51,652 bases of DNA, from the NCBI GenBank assembly GCA_934474025.1, contig CAKSMF010000010.1:1-51652 (forward strand), written 5' to 3'. Origin of the DNA: an uncultured Ruminococcus sp. Lineage in GTDB: Bacteria > Bacillota > Clostridia > Oscillospirales > Ruminococcaceae. Below the pieces are notes generated by a model, which ran no database searches, was not told where the DNA came from, and worked only from the letters and a program-made list of their open reading frames with translations. Position numbers and translations under genes: made by a program. Of the stretch, positions 37,187 to 47,680 are shown one piece after another; position 1 is the first letter of the stretch, and every line of letters begins with the position of its first letter.

Positions 37187-37582
37187 TTAAGCCCTCTCTA
37201 CAGTAATATTATTACAGCCACATAAACCATGCGTTCTGCACATATATTCAAACCTGTCATTCCATGTTAATCCTAATGCCCTTAGTTCCTCATACAAGCC
37301 ATCTCTAGTATCTGGCAGTGTACGTTCCTCTACAAATGCTGGTATATATCGTCTGATGTACTCATCTAAGTGCAGATCCATGTCTATTCCTGCAATTTGA
37401 ATGGGACTCACCTTCTTTAAGTTATTCCAATTAGGTCTAATGACCCAATCAAATTCACCTGCATCGTTGCTTTCCTCTGATATAGTTCCTATTTCTATAC
37501 CTTCAAATATCATCTTTGCTGTCCTTACTTGGCAAATACAAGGTACTCTTGTGTTACGCTCATGTTTAATTAACTTCTTCAT
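37187..37582 (-). CDS. small partner of the HipA-like kinase
   Basis: 131 residues from MKKLIKHERNTRVPC; AAAGGAGATACTT precedes this ATG rather than the one six codons earlier. The C-terminal half (LDEYIRRYIPAFVEERTLP ... LYEELRALGLTWNDRFEYMCRTHG) resembles the short helical region found N-terminal to, or as a separate subunit with, HipA-like kinases. Four-base gap to the kinase implies coupling. No DNA-binding motif is visible. Could be an antitoxin, an autoinhibitory subunit, or the missing N-terminal lobe. Confidence 0.6.
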   Translation of the reverse strand: MKKLIKHERNTRVPCICQVRTAKMIFEGIEIGTISEESNDAGEFDWVIRPNWNNLKKVSPIQIAGIDMDLHLDEYIRRYIPAFVEERTLPDTRDGLYEELRALGLTWNDRFEYMCRTHGLCGCNNITVERA

Positions 37583-37600
37583 AAGTATCTCCTTTTTCAT

Positions 37601-37861
37601 TTTATTGCACTGCTATTTTATGCGTTTTAGTACATAGTACAAAAATCTCAATTTTAATTTTATACTCTTCTTACTTATACGCTTGATTTGAAGTGTTTTG
37701 TTATTGTTCTCTTTCTGTTAATTATAGCACAGTTGTATCAATTTTTCAAGTCTATTACTTACTTTTTATGTGGTAGGTATAAAAAAATGGGAGACTGTTT
37801 TCAATCTCCCATTTTAACTTATTATGTTTCTACTTGTCTATAAACTTTTTCTTGTTTGACT
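37601..37861. terminator. spacer with the adhesin-gene terminator (37784-37815)
   Basis: The spacer between the kinase operon and the adhesin gene tail contains an 11-bp stem AAAATGGGAGA (37784-37794) / TCTCCCATTTT (37805-37815). On the minus strand it lies just past the adhesin stop (37862). The rest is AT-rich with promoter-like sequence for the kinase pair. Confidence 0.75.
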
Positions 37862-40800
37862 TTATTTCAAGTCTTGCACTGTGATATTTGGAGCGAAGAA
37901 TAAGTCGCTGATGAAGAATGACCTTAAATCAGGCATTATAATATCACCTAATTTGTTACCATTCTCATCACTGAACTCACCAATCTTATTAACTGTACCA
38001 TACTTTAATGAAGTATTGCTTGTTACAATCTGGCTCACTACTGAACTTGTCAGCATATCACCCTTATTCTGCATGCTTGGTAGCACAGAAGGGTCAAGTA
38101 CTGATGTTCTCTCATATGGGTCTATGAATCCAACCTTTAATGTAGTTGTATACTTAGCTATTGTTATACCATCAAACGCCTCAAAGTACCACTTGCCATC
38201 AGATATTCCCCAAGGTGTAAACTGATCCGAACCTGTACCCTCTTGTAACTGCTGTAAAGCTCCTCAACTATTCCAGTGTTAATTGCTGCTTGCTTAACGT
38301 CATTGCTTAAACCACTTGCATAAGTGAAATGTTGCTCTGCTGATGGCGACCACTCTGCTACAAGCACTGCACCATCACCACTGGTTGTACCAGTTAAGTT
38401 AGCATTAGATGATGAATTTAAGTTATTGTCAGCTATACAAAGTACTTGTCCCACACGGTTCATATAGAAGGTGTAGTAAGTTACTGATGATGATGAACCA
38501 GAAGCAATGTCATTGTAATTTGTATCAAAGTCACCTGTGTTACCCTTGCCATCATTGTTATTACCTGTAGCTAATTCTATACCACCAAAGTTATTTAGTT
38601 TTATTTTAGTTGCACTGCCATCATCATGAATCTCTACATCACCATCTGGTCTGTAGTAATATTTATCCTCTTTGCCTGTGAAATCAGTTACACTGTATCT
38701 CTTTGACTCTGGCAAGTCATATAAATTCTTACCTGAACCAAGCTCACCGCTTATCTGATTATAAACTGTATTTGCTGAATCATATGTTGAACCATGATCC
38801 TTTGTATTTGTATATCCCTTTGTATCAGTGAAATATTGCTCAACATTTAAGCCCTCAAAACCTGCAACAACACTACCTACTAATGAGTTATGTCTGCTCT
38901 TAATTGCATCTGTGTTTGTTGGCATTGTACCAAAGGCTGAAGCATCGTTCATTGCCTTTACCTGTGCATATCCAGCACTTTGCTCTGGGAGAAATGCACC
39001 ATAGCTGGTGATTGTAACTGTTTGTCTATTGTCGTTCGGTATAGTTATTGAAAGTGTTGCACCACCAGGTAATGCACAATTGTCTAAACCTATCAAGCTG
39101 TTTGCTCTTGCGTGTGTGCTCCATTGCTCACTGCTTATTTCTATACGTCCTGACCTGTTTAAATTAACCACGTTATTAACTATATCAGTGCCCTTGCTTG
39201 ACGTAACTTTGTGTCCTGAGAAACTTACTTCTGCATAGTTATAAACATTCAAGTATCTCTTTTCTTCACCTATTACATATAACTGATTTGCATTGTTCAT
39301 TGCAGCCGTATTGTTCTTAGTTCCGTCCTTATTTAATTGTGCGTTATAAGTGCTCGGCAGTTCGTATTGCATTGTATAATATGGAAAGAAGGATATTGTG
39401 TTAGATGCCTTCATGCTCTTTACATATCCAGTCTGCCTTAGCTTATCTGTGCTATTTCCTTGCTTAGTGTCATCTTTGTATGGATTTGCTATTGCTGAAC
39501 CATAGTGTACACCGTATTTTACATTCTGTGTTATTGATATGTCACTTGCAGCATTTAAATACTGTGTAGTGCCTACAGCATATTTCCAGTTGCCATTAAC
39601 TTTAATCTTATATAGCCTGTTTAGGGAATTGATTGAGTACTTCTTAAAATCTCCTGGGAGTTCGACACATATTGCCTGCCTTAAAACACGCTTTCCATCA
39701 GAATATTTTGAAGATATAAACTTGCAATAATAATCAATTTTTGTTCCGACAGTTCCAGTAAACAATTCAAAGGTCTTTGTTACTCCTTTTTCAGTAGCTG
39801 TTATAGACCTTGGTTGATCTACCTTATAGAATTTGGTGTTCTCGTTCATTTCTGGAAGCTTATTGGACTCTGTCCAAGCATTCTTTATGCCATTACCCAC
39901 CTCAGAAAAGTCGAAGTTTAAAGTAAAGTTTTGCTCTTTATTATTCTCCTGTCTTGTAGACATAGGAGTGTTAAAGTTTGTTTGCTTTATAGCACTGCCC
40001 AAACCTGCTATATGTCCTGTGGTAAAGTTTTCTAATAGTGCACCAGTATCAGTTGCAATTCTCTTATTTCCACCAGAAGCTGTGACTAAACTATTGTACT
40101 TCCATAGAGCCGCTGTAACAGCGTCACCAGACCTATAGGCAGTGTATTCAAGGTTTACTGCTGATAAATTAAGTATATTGCCTATTGGTTTACTTTCATG
40201 TGATGAGGTTATTGCTTGATTATGATCTATATACAACATTTGTACGTAGTCTGAAAAATTATATACAGCACCACTATTAGAACTTACATAACCCTTGATG
40301 ATTTCATGTTTGCCGTCAGCATCTTTTGCCTCTAATCTCTGCACGCTGGAATAATTTGGAAGTAGTCCATTCTGTAGCTTATCTCCAATGGATATTTGTC
40401 CTATAAATAATGGATTTACATCCTCATAATCCTTATTGTTAACTACAGGCAATAAATACTTAAACTTGTGATTTTGTAAATATTCGTTGTATGTTGTCTG
40501 GCTTACACTGCCTTTTACTGTCATAGGGTTATGCTTATAATTGTCATATCGTGTAACATATGATTGAGGAATGACTAAATCATCTGTTGAGTAGCTCAGC
40601 TGGTCGGTTTGTAAAAACAGCATGTAAAGCACGTCATTCGTATCTGAACTATTGGATGTCTCGTCAGCTAACTTGCCATCGCCGCCAAAATAAATTGTTG
40701 AGTTGTATGCTCTGCTGCCGATACCTGAGCGAGAACCTATGCTATAACGACCAGGTACTGTAGTTTCGGCTATTCCGTCTGAGTTTGTTGATAGTATATG

Positions 40801-42948
40801 AAGTGTTGGTACGCCAGATTTAAAGTTGAAAGCTCTTGAATAACTCGAATTGTTTTTAAAGTTATCGACAAAGCCATCTAAACGATATGCTTGGTCTGCT
40901 GAACCATCAAGCAAGTATTGACTTAGATTTGGATTGCCCATTTCTGAAGCTGAAATGCTTGTTCCTGCTCCACCTGTTAAATAAATCCACTCTGCCAGGT
41001 CGTACCCACTCTCATTATTGATCTGCACATTTCTAGTTGCATTGGATATTATTACAGGGGATTTATCAGCCTTAATTTCATAGGTACTAGGGTTCAAGAC
41101 CCCATACAATTTTACGATCTGAAGGTTTCCTGACTTGGTCTTGCGGACATCTGTACTATAGTCCTTACTACTCTTTTTAATGTCCGTGCTTGAACTGTAA
41201 TCGCCTGTTGATAACTCAATGTGTTCACGGCAATAAAGAATGACTATGGTTTTATCATTGCTGCCAAACTCAACTACTTCTTTTTGGTTATCATTTTTCT
41301 TGTAGTCAACTCCACCATAATCTGAATCAACTTTGGTGTCTTCACGTTTATATTTGGTATATTGGGACAATCCTGTATTATTGATGTATCCGTTACCTTT
41401 TGGTCCGTGTGGAGATCTTATTTCTGCAAAGTAGCTCTTACTGCCATTAATGTTATAACCTGTAGCATTGATATATTTTTCAACCCTAAGTTGCTGTCCG
41501 CCTAAAGCTGAAAGGCTTACTGTACCATCTGTTTTTGAACCACCAAAATCAGTTTTAGACATCATACTTGAAGCCTTCGGTGTGGAACTATATGCATCTG
41601 TACTTAAATACCATGCCTTTACTTCATAACCATTGATCTTACTTTCGTCTGTGATAGTTACTTTATCTGATACGCCTGTCATTGCAAACTCTGCACTATC
41701 TTCAATTCTAGTGTAGAGCTGCGTATTCGGGTCTTTGTAGACATCTACGTAAAGCTTGATGATGGATTTTTCACCTGTAGTATTATTTTTTTGATCAGGC
41801 GATTCTGCTGTATAAGGATTGTTAGGTTGTTTTGCTTTTATGTCGTAGCTATCAATTGGATTGCCTTCCATTGTTGAAAAGTTGTCCAAATAAAAAGCTT
41901 GAATTGCTACACCATAATAATCAAGCTTCTCACCAAAGTCAAAGTAATTTGCACCTTCTGGAAGTTTTGCTTTTGGTGGTTCTAAACCTAAAACATTTTG
42001 TAGACTATTTAACACCTTAGTATCGCTTACATTATTAAAGCAGAAGCCATTCGCCAGCATCGCAAGCCTGCCATGGATCGCCCAAGCATGTCCAGGGTCA
42101 CGCTTAAACTTTTGTTGCTGACGAGTTATATATCCATATACTGTAGCTACTGTTTTAGTGCCTGTAGTATTCCAACCATTGTACTTTGGGTGCACAGTAG
42201 AACTAGTATCTGCATAATATATTATTGGCTCTACTGTTAAGAATGTTTGGCTCAGGTCTAAGTCATTTAGCTTTGTACTATAAAAGCACTTAATGAAAGC
42301 TTCCATGTTTGCAATGCCCTCATCTTTTATTTTTATAGAAGATGTAGACAGTGCCCAGTCGTAGAACTTTTGACCATTTACGCCAAATGCATACCTACCA
42401 TTTTCCCACCATTCATTGAATACAGCATCTATACGATTATTATTTTTATCGTATATTGGACCATCAAACAATACTGAGCCTATATTAAAGTTTGCTGTGA
42501 CACCGTAACTGCTATACTGGCTCTTTAACCAGTCATTTACTGTTTTACTAATGCCACTTGCTCTACCCTTCATTATAGTGCTATACTCTGCTCCTATGCC
42601 ACTTTCTGTTGGATAATGCGTGTAGTCTGTGACTTCTCTATACATATAGTTCAAGTTAATGTTATCACTATCACACCATATGTCAATGAAATATCTTCCA
42701 GTATATTTAGTTTCAACTACAGTTTTTGTTCCATTTTTTAGGGTGACTAGTGAGAAACGCAAACCGACCTCCTCGTTTAACAGGCTGTCGTTGTTTCCAA
42801 CTCCTCCGCCACCTTGCCCGTTCCCGCTCTGACCCCCACCTACGCCACTGAACGCACTGGCTATTAGGCTTGGTGATATAAAACTGAGTGTCATTACCAG
42901 TACAATAATGCATATAAGCACCCTTAATATGAATTTTTTCTTTATCAT
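37862..42948 (-). pseudogene. giant secreted surface protein/adhesin, one frameshift near its end
   Basis: About 1695 codons. Signal peptide (about 1-32) then a Gly-rich segment (SGVGGGQSGNGQGGGG). The body is beta-rich and Asn/Ser/Thr/Tyr-rich. A repeated domain is visible: (I/V)KLY ... DES--GY-(V/L)--W-YL(S/T) at about 405-460 and 605-660, each followed by a VLYC/VLYM-type strand. The main frame ends at 38164; one T missing in a T3 run (38256-38258) would restore LLQQLQEGTGSDQFTPWGIS and continue 100 residues to ITVQDLK at 37862. There is no LPXTG signal; the conserved tail FFISDLFFAPNITVQDLK may be an attachment or export determinant. Follows the SLH-like lipoprotein gene across a hairpin. 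No enzyme motif. With a frame correction it is a single gene; the long N-terminal part could still be expressed. Confidence 0.75.
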
Positions 42949-42980
42949 GAGCTTTTTCCTCCTTATTGATTATTAAACAA

Positions 42981-43011
42981 AATGAGAGACTAAACAGTAT
43001 AGTCTCTCATT
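42981..43011. terminator. hairpin between lipoprotein and adhesin genes
   Basis: 12-bp perfect stem AATGAGAGACTA / TAGTCTCTCATT with a 7-base loop. On the minus strand it separates the two surface genes and may attenuate expression of the giant protein. T-tracts are weak, so readthrough is likely. Confidence 0.65.
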
Positions 43012-43024
43012 GTTATTTATTGAG

Positions 43025-44850
43025 TTAAAATCCTCCAAGGTGTATATCATCGAGGTTTATATCTTCTTCGCCATCAACAACTGCTGGTAAGTCTGCAAAG
43101 TCGTCACCACTATCTGATCCACCTGAACCACCGTTGTCCGTTGGAGGCGTGTAAGATGGTTGGTCATTTCCACCACTGCCCGAACCACCATTTGATGATC
43201 CACCAGAGCCCGAACCACCATTATCTGATGGATTTGCTGGAGGTGTGTAATTGTTATTCGACGATCCACCATTTCCATTAGATGATGAATTGTTACCGCC
43301 GCCATTGTTTGAGTTGTTGTTATTGCTGGACGGCTTTGTTTCTTCCTGTTTACCATATTTATCAAGGATATATTTAGCGAAGTTGTCCTCATTGAAAGAG
43401 TCGCCCTCTTTATCAAGCTGTGATTTATATTCCTCAGTGAATTTAGACTCATCACAAGTTAAACGATCTTTTAGATTCTCCCAAAGTGCCTTGATATGAG
43501 TGTTCAATATTGTCTCTTGCTCTTTTTTCTCGAGTTCTTCTGCAAATTTAATGGAATATTTCCCCTCAATCTGTTCCTCAAACTCCTCTGGACTCATGCC
43601 ATCACTAATGAGCTTGATATAATCTGCTATGAACTCCTCTTTGGTACACGACATATCGTTTTGATCTTGTTTACCCCACAACTCCTCTGCCGCCGCTTCA
43701 AGTGCCTGTGTAGAACCTGCCTCTGCTGAGTTTACAAGATATCCCTGCTCATCGTAATACTGCATGAATGCGTTTACTACAATTTCTATTGCCTCTGACT
43801 TCGTGATACCCTCGTTCCAACGGGTTTCTGTGGTGATGATACCCTTATCAGCCGCCATTGCAATTGGCTTGTAAAGCTCCTCTGCAACGCCTTTGTCAAT
43901 ATTCTCTAAACTATACTTCAAGGTGTATCCGTTGCAACGATCTGAATCTGCTATTTTAAGCTCCTCTGAAAGATTACCTGCATTGGTGCAATCCTTTAAA
44001 GTGGTTTTGCTTGTGTCGTAATTCTGCACTTTATCTGCACCATAAACTTCATTCATAATGAGGTAGATAAATTCTGCTCGACTCATTGCACCTTTGAAAT
44101 TATCTGCCGTAAGGCTCTTATCATTGATGTTTATGTAGCTGTTCTCATTCTGCTGTGCCGCATAATTGATATACTGGTCATAGTCTGTTCCTGTTACTGC
44201 TGATGTGAAATCATCTGATACATTCAATGACTGAACAGGTGTTGTCGCTCTTGTTACAAGTGACATTGCTTCTGCTCTGCTGAGTGTATCACCGCCATTA
44301 AAGTAATTAGGCGTACCATCAGGTAGTAAATTGAAGTATGCATTGAAAAGTGCAGGTGACTGGTCTGAATCTGAAAGGTCATTATATACAGAAGCTAAAC
44401 TGCTATTGAATGACTCTGTCATTGCTGTTGAAGCATCTTCATCTGAATCTGTTATGCTTTCAATTGCACCAAGGTTACTGCTGTCAACTTTTTCAATGTC
44501 CACATTTCCACCTGTTGCAAACATCTCTGCTACATATCTGTTTCCTAATACAACTTTAAGTGTGTTGTTGGTACACTGGTTGCCTTGGGAGTCTATGTAG
44601 AAGAGGCCGTATTTTACTCCATCCACAATATCATTTCCAAAGACTGTGTCTACTGCCGTTCTCATTTTTTCGCAAGTTTTCAAATCTCCAAGTTCTGTCC
44701 ATGTCATTTCTGCCTCAGATTCAATATCATTTTCAGAAACACTTACATCAATGACAACAGGTTTACTTGTATCTATGTTATTTTTGCAACCTGTCATTTG
44801 CATTGCAAGGACTACTGCAAAAACTGCAATTATTATTTTTTTGCTTTCAT
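43025..44850 (-). CDS. SLH-like surface lipoprotein with frameshifted signal peptide
   Basis: The mature part is a continuous frame from MQMTGCKNN (44803) for 592 residues. The natural start is ATG 44850 (GGAGG site before it), but its A7 run (44836-44842) puts it out of frame; eight A would give MKAKKIIIAVFAVVLAMQMTGC, a signal with lipobox. Three SLH-type motifs follow: LSRAEAMSLVTRATTPV (about 172), MSRAEFIYLIMNEVYG (about 240) and ITKSEAIEIVVNAF (about 330), each with flanking S-layer-homology spacing. The C-terminus (about 495-575) is a low-complexity Asn/Gly/Ser/Pro linker. It may bind cell-wall polymer and display the giant protein next door. The frameshift may be an error, decay or phase-variation switch. 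Confidence 0.75.
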
Positions 44851-44932
44851 GTCTATTCCTCCAAACATATTTTTTCTAATTATTTTACCACTTTATGTGA
44901 ATAAAGTCAATAGAGAATAATTTTGTATCATG

Positions 44933-44961
44933 ATTATATCACAATAATTGACGTGTGTCAA
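44933..44961 (-). promoter_or_regulatory. consensus promoter of surface operon overlapped by an operator palindrome
   Basis: On the minus strand: TTGACA (44956-44961), 17-base spacer, TATAAT (44933-44938), exact consensus in both boxes. The -35 and adjacent bases form the palindrome TTGAC-GTGT-GTCAA (44948-44961). An XRE repressor gene begins about 95 bases away in the other direction. A repressor on the palindrome would cover the -35. Confidence 0.85.
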
Positions 44962-45054
44962 TAGCGTTATGCTGTTTTTACAAGGTTTATAATTGTTGAA
45001 AATTGCCTTAAAATATATGTATGTCTATTTTACAAAATGATCGAGGTGATTTTC

Positions 45055-45282
45055 ATGAAAACCGAATTTAAAGAACAATACGAAAAGCTTGGGCTTAATA
45101 TCGTATACTATAGAAAAAGAAAAAAACTTACACAGCTTCAGCTTGCCGAACTTGCCGACATAGACCGAAGCCATATAAGTGCAATTGAACTTGGGAATGT
45201 AGGCGCTTCACTTGATGTTATTTTTAAGCTTTGTGAAGTCCTTGACATTACACCTAAGACTTTATTCGATTTCAGAGATTAG
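45055..45282 (+). CDS. XRE-family repressor
   Basis: 75 residues from MKTEFKEQYEKLGLNIVYYR; GAGGTGATTTTC sits before this ATG, and an earlier in-frame ATG overlaps that site. Whole protein is a single XRE/cI-type HTH: LTQLQLAELADIDRSHISAIELGNVGAS with hydrophobic core LDVIFKLCEVLDITPKTLF. It is divergent from the surface operon; likely represses it through the TTGAC-N4-GTCAA site (inference). The 3' end overlaps the convergent small gene by four bases. Confidence 0.85.
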   Translation: MKTEFKEQYEKLGLNIVYYRKRKKLTQLQLAELADIDRSHISAIELGNVGASLDVIFKLCEVLDITPKTLFDFRD

Positions 45283-45557
45283 TCTAAACTTTCCACCAGT
45301 TGATAAGCACAGCGAAGCGAATGTTTCACCTTATCAATGGTGGATTTTGTTTTATACGCATATACCTTTTGACGTATGTTTTCATCACAGATGATATTTA
45401 TTTTAATATCAATGGTGGCGGTTATATCATCAAGGGCAACCTCACCATCATCGGTAAAAAACTTTACCTCTGTTAAATCCTGAACACTGTCCTTACTTAT
45501 CAGAACAACAATATCATTATCGCTCAGTCTTTTACCGTTCATATTCAACTCTAACAT
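45279..45557 (-). CDS. small hypothetical protein
   Basis: 92 residues from MLELNMNGKRLSDND; the AAGGAGACTTG site favours this ATG over an upstream TTG that overlaps the previous gene's stop. Pattern is beta-rich then helical (VVLISKDSVQDLTEVKFFTDDGEVALDDITATIDIKIN). No known domain. In a small operon with the upstream HTH-like gene, transcribed leftward. Confidence 0.65.
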   Translation of the reverse strand: MLELNMNGKRLSDNDIVVLISKDSVQDLTEVKFFTDDGEVALDDITATIDIKINIICDENIRQKVYAYKTKSTIDKVKHSLRCAYQLVESLD

Positions 45558-45559
45558 AT

Positions 45560-45913
45560 TCAAGTCTCCTTTTCTTTTTCACTTGTCAGTTTCTTGTTAT
45601 ATTTTCTACATTTATACTGCAACGTAGATATCGGAATTTTTGTTTTCATATGAAGTTGTTTCCAACTCATTGTACGTTTCAGTTCTGCAAGTTCTCTATC
45701 GGTATAACGATAGTTTGCTTCAGCTCTCAACTTGTCGTATTCCTGCATATCATTTTTCAGATTATCAATTCTGACTGCAATATCTTTCATACTTTTATCG
45801 GTATCCATACCTTGATTTGTAATGCACTCAATTATAGCTTTACAAAGCTTATAATTCTCCCTGCATATATGTACCACAAAATCAAGTTTCTTTTCTATCT
45901 CAGTTTCTCCCAT
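45560..45913 (-). CDS. HTH-like small protein
   Basis: 117 residues, mainly helical. The C-terminal part YTDRELAELKRTMSWKQLHMKTKIPISTLQYKCRKYNKK is a probable helix-turn-helix of resolvase/HTH-23 character; the N-terminal part is a charged coiled helix. GGCGGTGAT site. Its stop overlaps the start region of the next gene. Role unknown; possibly a regulator of the local mobile genes. Confidence 0.6.
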   Translation of the reverse strand: MGETEIEKKLDFVVHICRENYKLCKAIIECITNQGMDTDKSMKDIAVRIDNLKNDMQEYDKLRAEANYRYTDRELAELKRTMSWKQLHMKTKIPISTLQYKCRKYNKKLTSEKEKET

Positions 45914-45954
45914 AAACTATATCACCGCCTTTCTTAAATTTATCATTCCTAAAC

Positions 45955-46077
45955 TTAATCATTTCTGATAGAAAATAACCCCTCAGAATCAATTTTAACC
46001 ATCTTTCCAAGTGCTTTGGCAATTTCAAATAAACTTTCCTTATCAGTTTAATACACCTCTTAAAATTGATTCTGGGG
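45955..46077. repeat. 18-bp inverted repeat enclosing a gene-tail remnant
   Basis: Arms at 45981-45998 and 46060-46077 (core CAGAATCAATTTTAA and its complement) differ at one position and lie 61 bases apart. On the minus strand an open frame without start runs through it: ESLFEIAKALGKMV then KIDSEGLFSIRND and a stop at 45955. It looks like the tail of a lost gene, or a resolvase-related site, since the serine recombinase gene is nearby. Confidence 0.6.
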
Positions 46078-46086
46078 CATCTGGAA

Positions 46087-46752
46087 CTATCTCACTTTAA
46101 ACAAATTGCATTTGCAATAATCTTTCAGCTTTTTAAATTTTTCTTGCTTATATAAAGCTACAAGATAATTGTCATAGGCACTGAACCTGTAAACGTGACC
46201 TGTTATCTTGTAAAGTTCTCTTATCATATAGCCGTGCAGACCGTTTTCCTGCGGCGTTGTCCACTCTATATTGTCAGGGTGAAAATTCATTGGAATTCCA
46301 AGTTCATATGCGGTGTAAATCGAACCTGAACCGTCCATGACATTGGCTTCCAGTTTACAATAATCTGTAGCAACACAGTTATCTGTAAAGTCCGTACAAA
46401 TTGCAACCAGTCTTTCAAAGGATATCGCATTTCCATCGATAAACAGCAAAATGTGTCCATTTTCATGGAAACCAGTGCCATTTTTGGAACCTACGCCTCC
46501 TCCGTTTGCAAATTTTCCATTGCAGTTATACTTTTCATATCCGCCGTTGAAATACAATATCAGGGAACCACCATTTTTCCAGTTAATAATGTAATAGTCG
46601 GGAAACTTGAGTACCTGTTTAATAAGTGAAATAACGTTGTCCGTTGTGTTTTTATTGGACTTTGCGTTAATCTGAACTTGTGCTGCTATTGCAGTAGTTG
46701 TGATTCTTTGCGAACCAGATGTATGCTTGTTATTAAAGTTTCTTATCAGCAT
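46087..46752 (-). CDS. hypothetical protein with HNH-like segment
   Basis: 221 residues, starts within the end of the resolvase gene (20-base overlap; GGAGGCAG site). The N-terminal half is Gly/Asn-rich beta (IINWKNGGSLILYFNGGYEKYNCN). The C-terminal half contains PDNIEWTTPQENGLHGYMIRE, reminiscent of the NLEW-T-xxEN-xH segment of HNH homing endonucleases, but the full HNH metal site is not clear. Coupled to the serine resolvase, so perhaps an accessory for DNA rearrangement. Assignment tentative. Confidence 0.6.
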   Translation of the reverse strand: MLIRNFNNKHTSGSQRITTTAIAAQVQINAKSNKNTTDNVISLIKQVLKFPDYYIINWKNGGSLILYFNGGYEKYNCNGKFANGGGVGSKNGTGFHENGHILLFIDGNAISFERLVAICTDFTDNCVATDYCKLEANVMDGSGSIYTAYELGIPMNFHPDNIEWTTPQENGLHGYMIRELYKITGHVYRFSAYDNYLVALYKQEKFKKLKDYCKCNLFKVR

Positions 46753-47323
46753 TGTTTTCTGCCTCCTTCTGGGTTCTTTTTATAATGTTGTATATGGTCG
46801 CACGAGTAACACCTAAAACTTTAGCTGCCTCTGTGACTGTCATTTCCTTTTGTTCAATATCTGCAAGAACTTCTTTCAGTACATTTACATCGAACTCCTT
46901 TGGTTTTCTGCCACGATAGACACCTTTCTGATTTGCACAGGCAATGCCTTCTCGCTGTCTTTCAAGCAGGTTTTCACGTTCAAACTGATTAAGTGCTGCA
47001 ATAATATTCACCATCAGCTTGCCCGTAGGACTGCTTGTGTCGTATTGTTCTTTAACACTGTAAAGACGAACCTTCTTGCGATCAAACATCTCAAATATTT
47101 TCAGTAAATCACTTACTGTTCTGCTGAGTCTTGACCAACTTTCCACGTAAACCTCATCTCCTTCCCGAACAAACTCAATCAGTTCATTTAATTTTTCTCT
47201 GCTCATATCCTTGCCGCTCTGCTTTTCCTGAAAAACTTTTTCAATTTCATAGGGCTTTAACAGTTCAAGCTGTCGGTCAAGGTTCTGCTTCTGCGTGGAA
47301 ACTCTGACATATGCTATTTTCAT
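46733..47323 (-). CDS. serine recombinase (resolvase/invertase family)
   Basis: 196 residues from MKIAYVRVSTQKQNLDRQL; GGCGGTGAGA precedes this ATG, and an upstream in-frame ATG has none. Catalytic Ser9 in YVRVSTQ; conserved QSGKDMSREKL, ESWSRLSR, and E/R in NQFERENLLERQREG. C-terminal HTH (TVTEAAKVLGVTRATIYNIIKR). Size and layout match Hin/Tn3-resolvase proteins. Function: site-specific resolution or inversion; its crossover site may be among nearby repeats. Confidence 0.9.
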   Translation of the reverse strand: MKIAYVRVSTQKQNLDRQLELLKPYEIEKVFQEKQSGKDMSREKLNELIEFVREGDEVYVESWSRLSRTVSDLLKIFEMFDRKKVRLYSVKEQYDTSSPTGKLMVNIIAALNQFERENLLERQREGIACANQKGVYRGRKPKEFDVNVLKEVLADIEQKEMTVTEAAKVLGVTRATIYNIIKRTQKEAENNADKKL

Positions 47324-47494
47324 ATTCTCACCGCCTTTCTGTTTCAAATTGTAAAATTTGATTATACCCATATTAAACAAATCCGTTTTCTAAAAATCTG
47401 TTTAATTTGGCTTGTAACCGCTATATTTTTGACGGCTATTTTTATATATCAAATTTATATCTTTCCTTATTTAATAGGCACTTTTTCAGGTAGT

Positions 47495-47530
47495 AAATAA
47501 AAAAAGCGGCAGACCTAAATCTACCGCTAA
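47495..47530 (-). terminator. hairpin with T tract on the minus strand
   Basis: Arms AGCGGCAGA (47505-47513) and TCTACCGCT (47520-47528), one mismatch, followed on the minus strand by a T-rich run. No minus-strand gene lies directly upstream, so it may end a small transcript or be a relic. Confidence 0.5.
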
Positions 47531-47571
47531 ATTATCAAAAATTGAAAAGTGATCCTTAAAATCGACAAGGT

Positions 47572-47615
47572 ACTTCTCAAAAACCCTTGACTTTTGAGAA
47601 GTTGTAGGTTACAAT
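47572..47615 (+). promoter_or_regulatory. Fic gene promoter with operator
   Basis: TTGACT (47587-47592), 17 bases, TACAAT (47610-47615). A perfect 11-bp inverted repeat, ACTTCTCAAAA (47572-47582) and TTTTGAGAAGT (47592-47602), brackets the -35. The Fic protein has a C-terminal winged-helix region and could bind here itself (inference). Confidence 0.75.
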
Positions 47616-47680
47616 TATAGTAGAGCTTTCAAATATAAGCTAATTTTGAAAGATGATTTCTAAGCTATGAGGTGATAAAA

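Noticed and set aside
43057..43455. A 132-codon Met/Thr-rich frame inside the lipoprotein gene.
   Set aside because: It is a shifted reading of the Asn/Gly/Ser linker codons and has no independent ribosome site.
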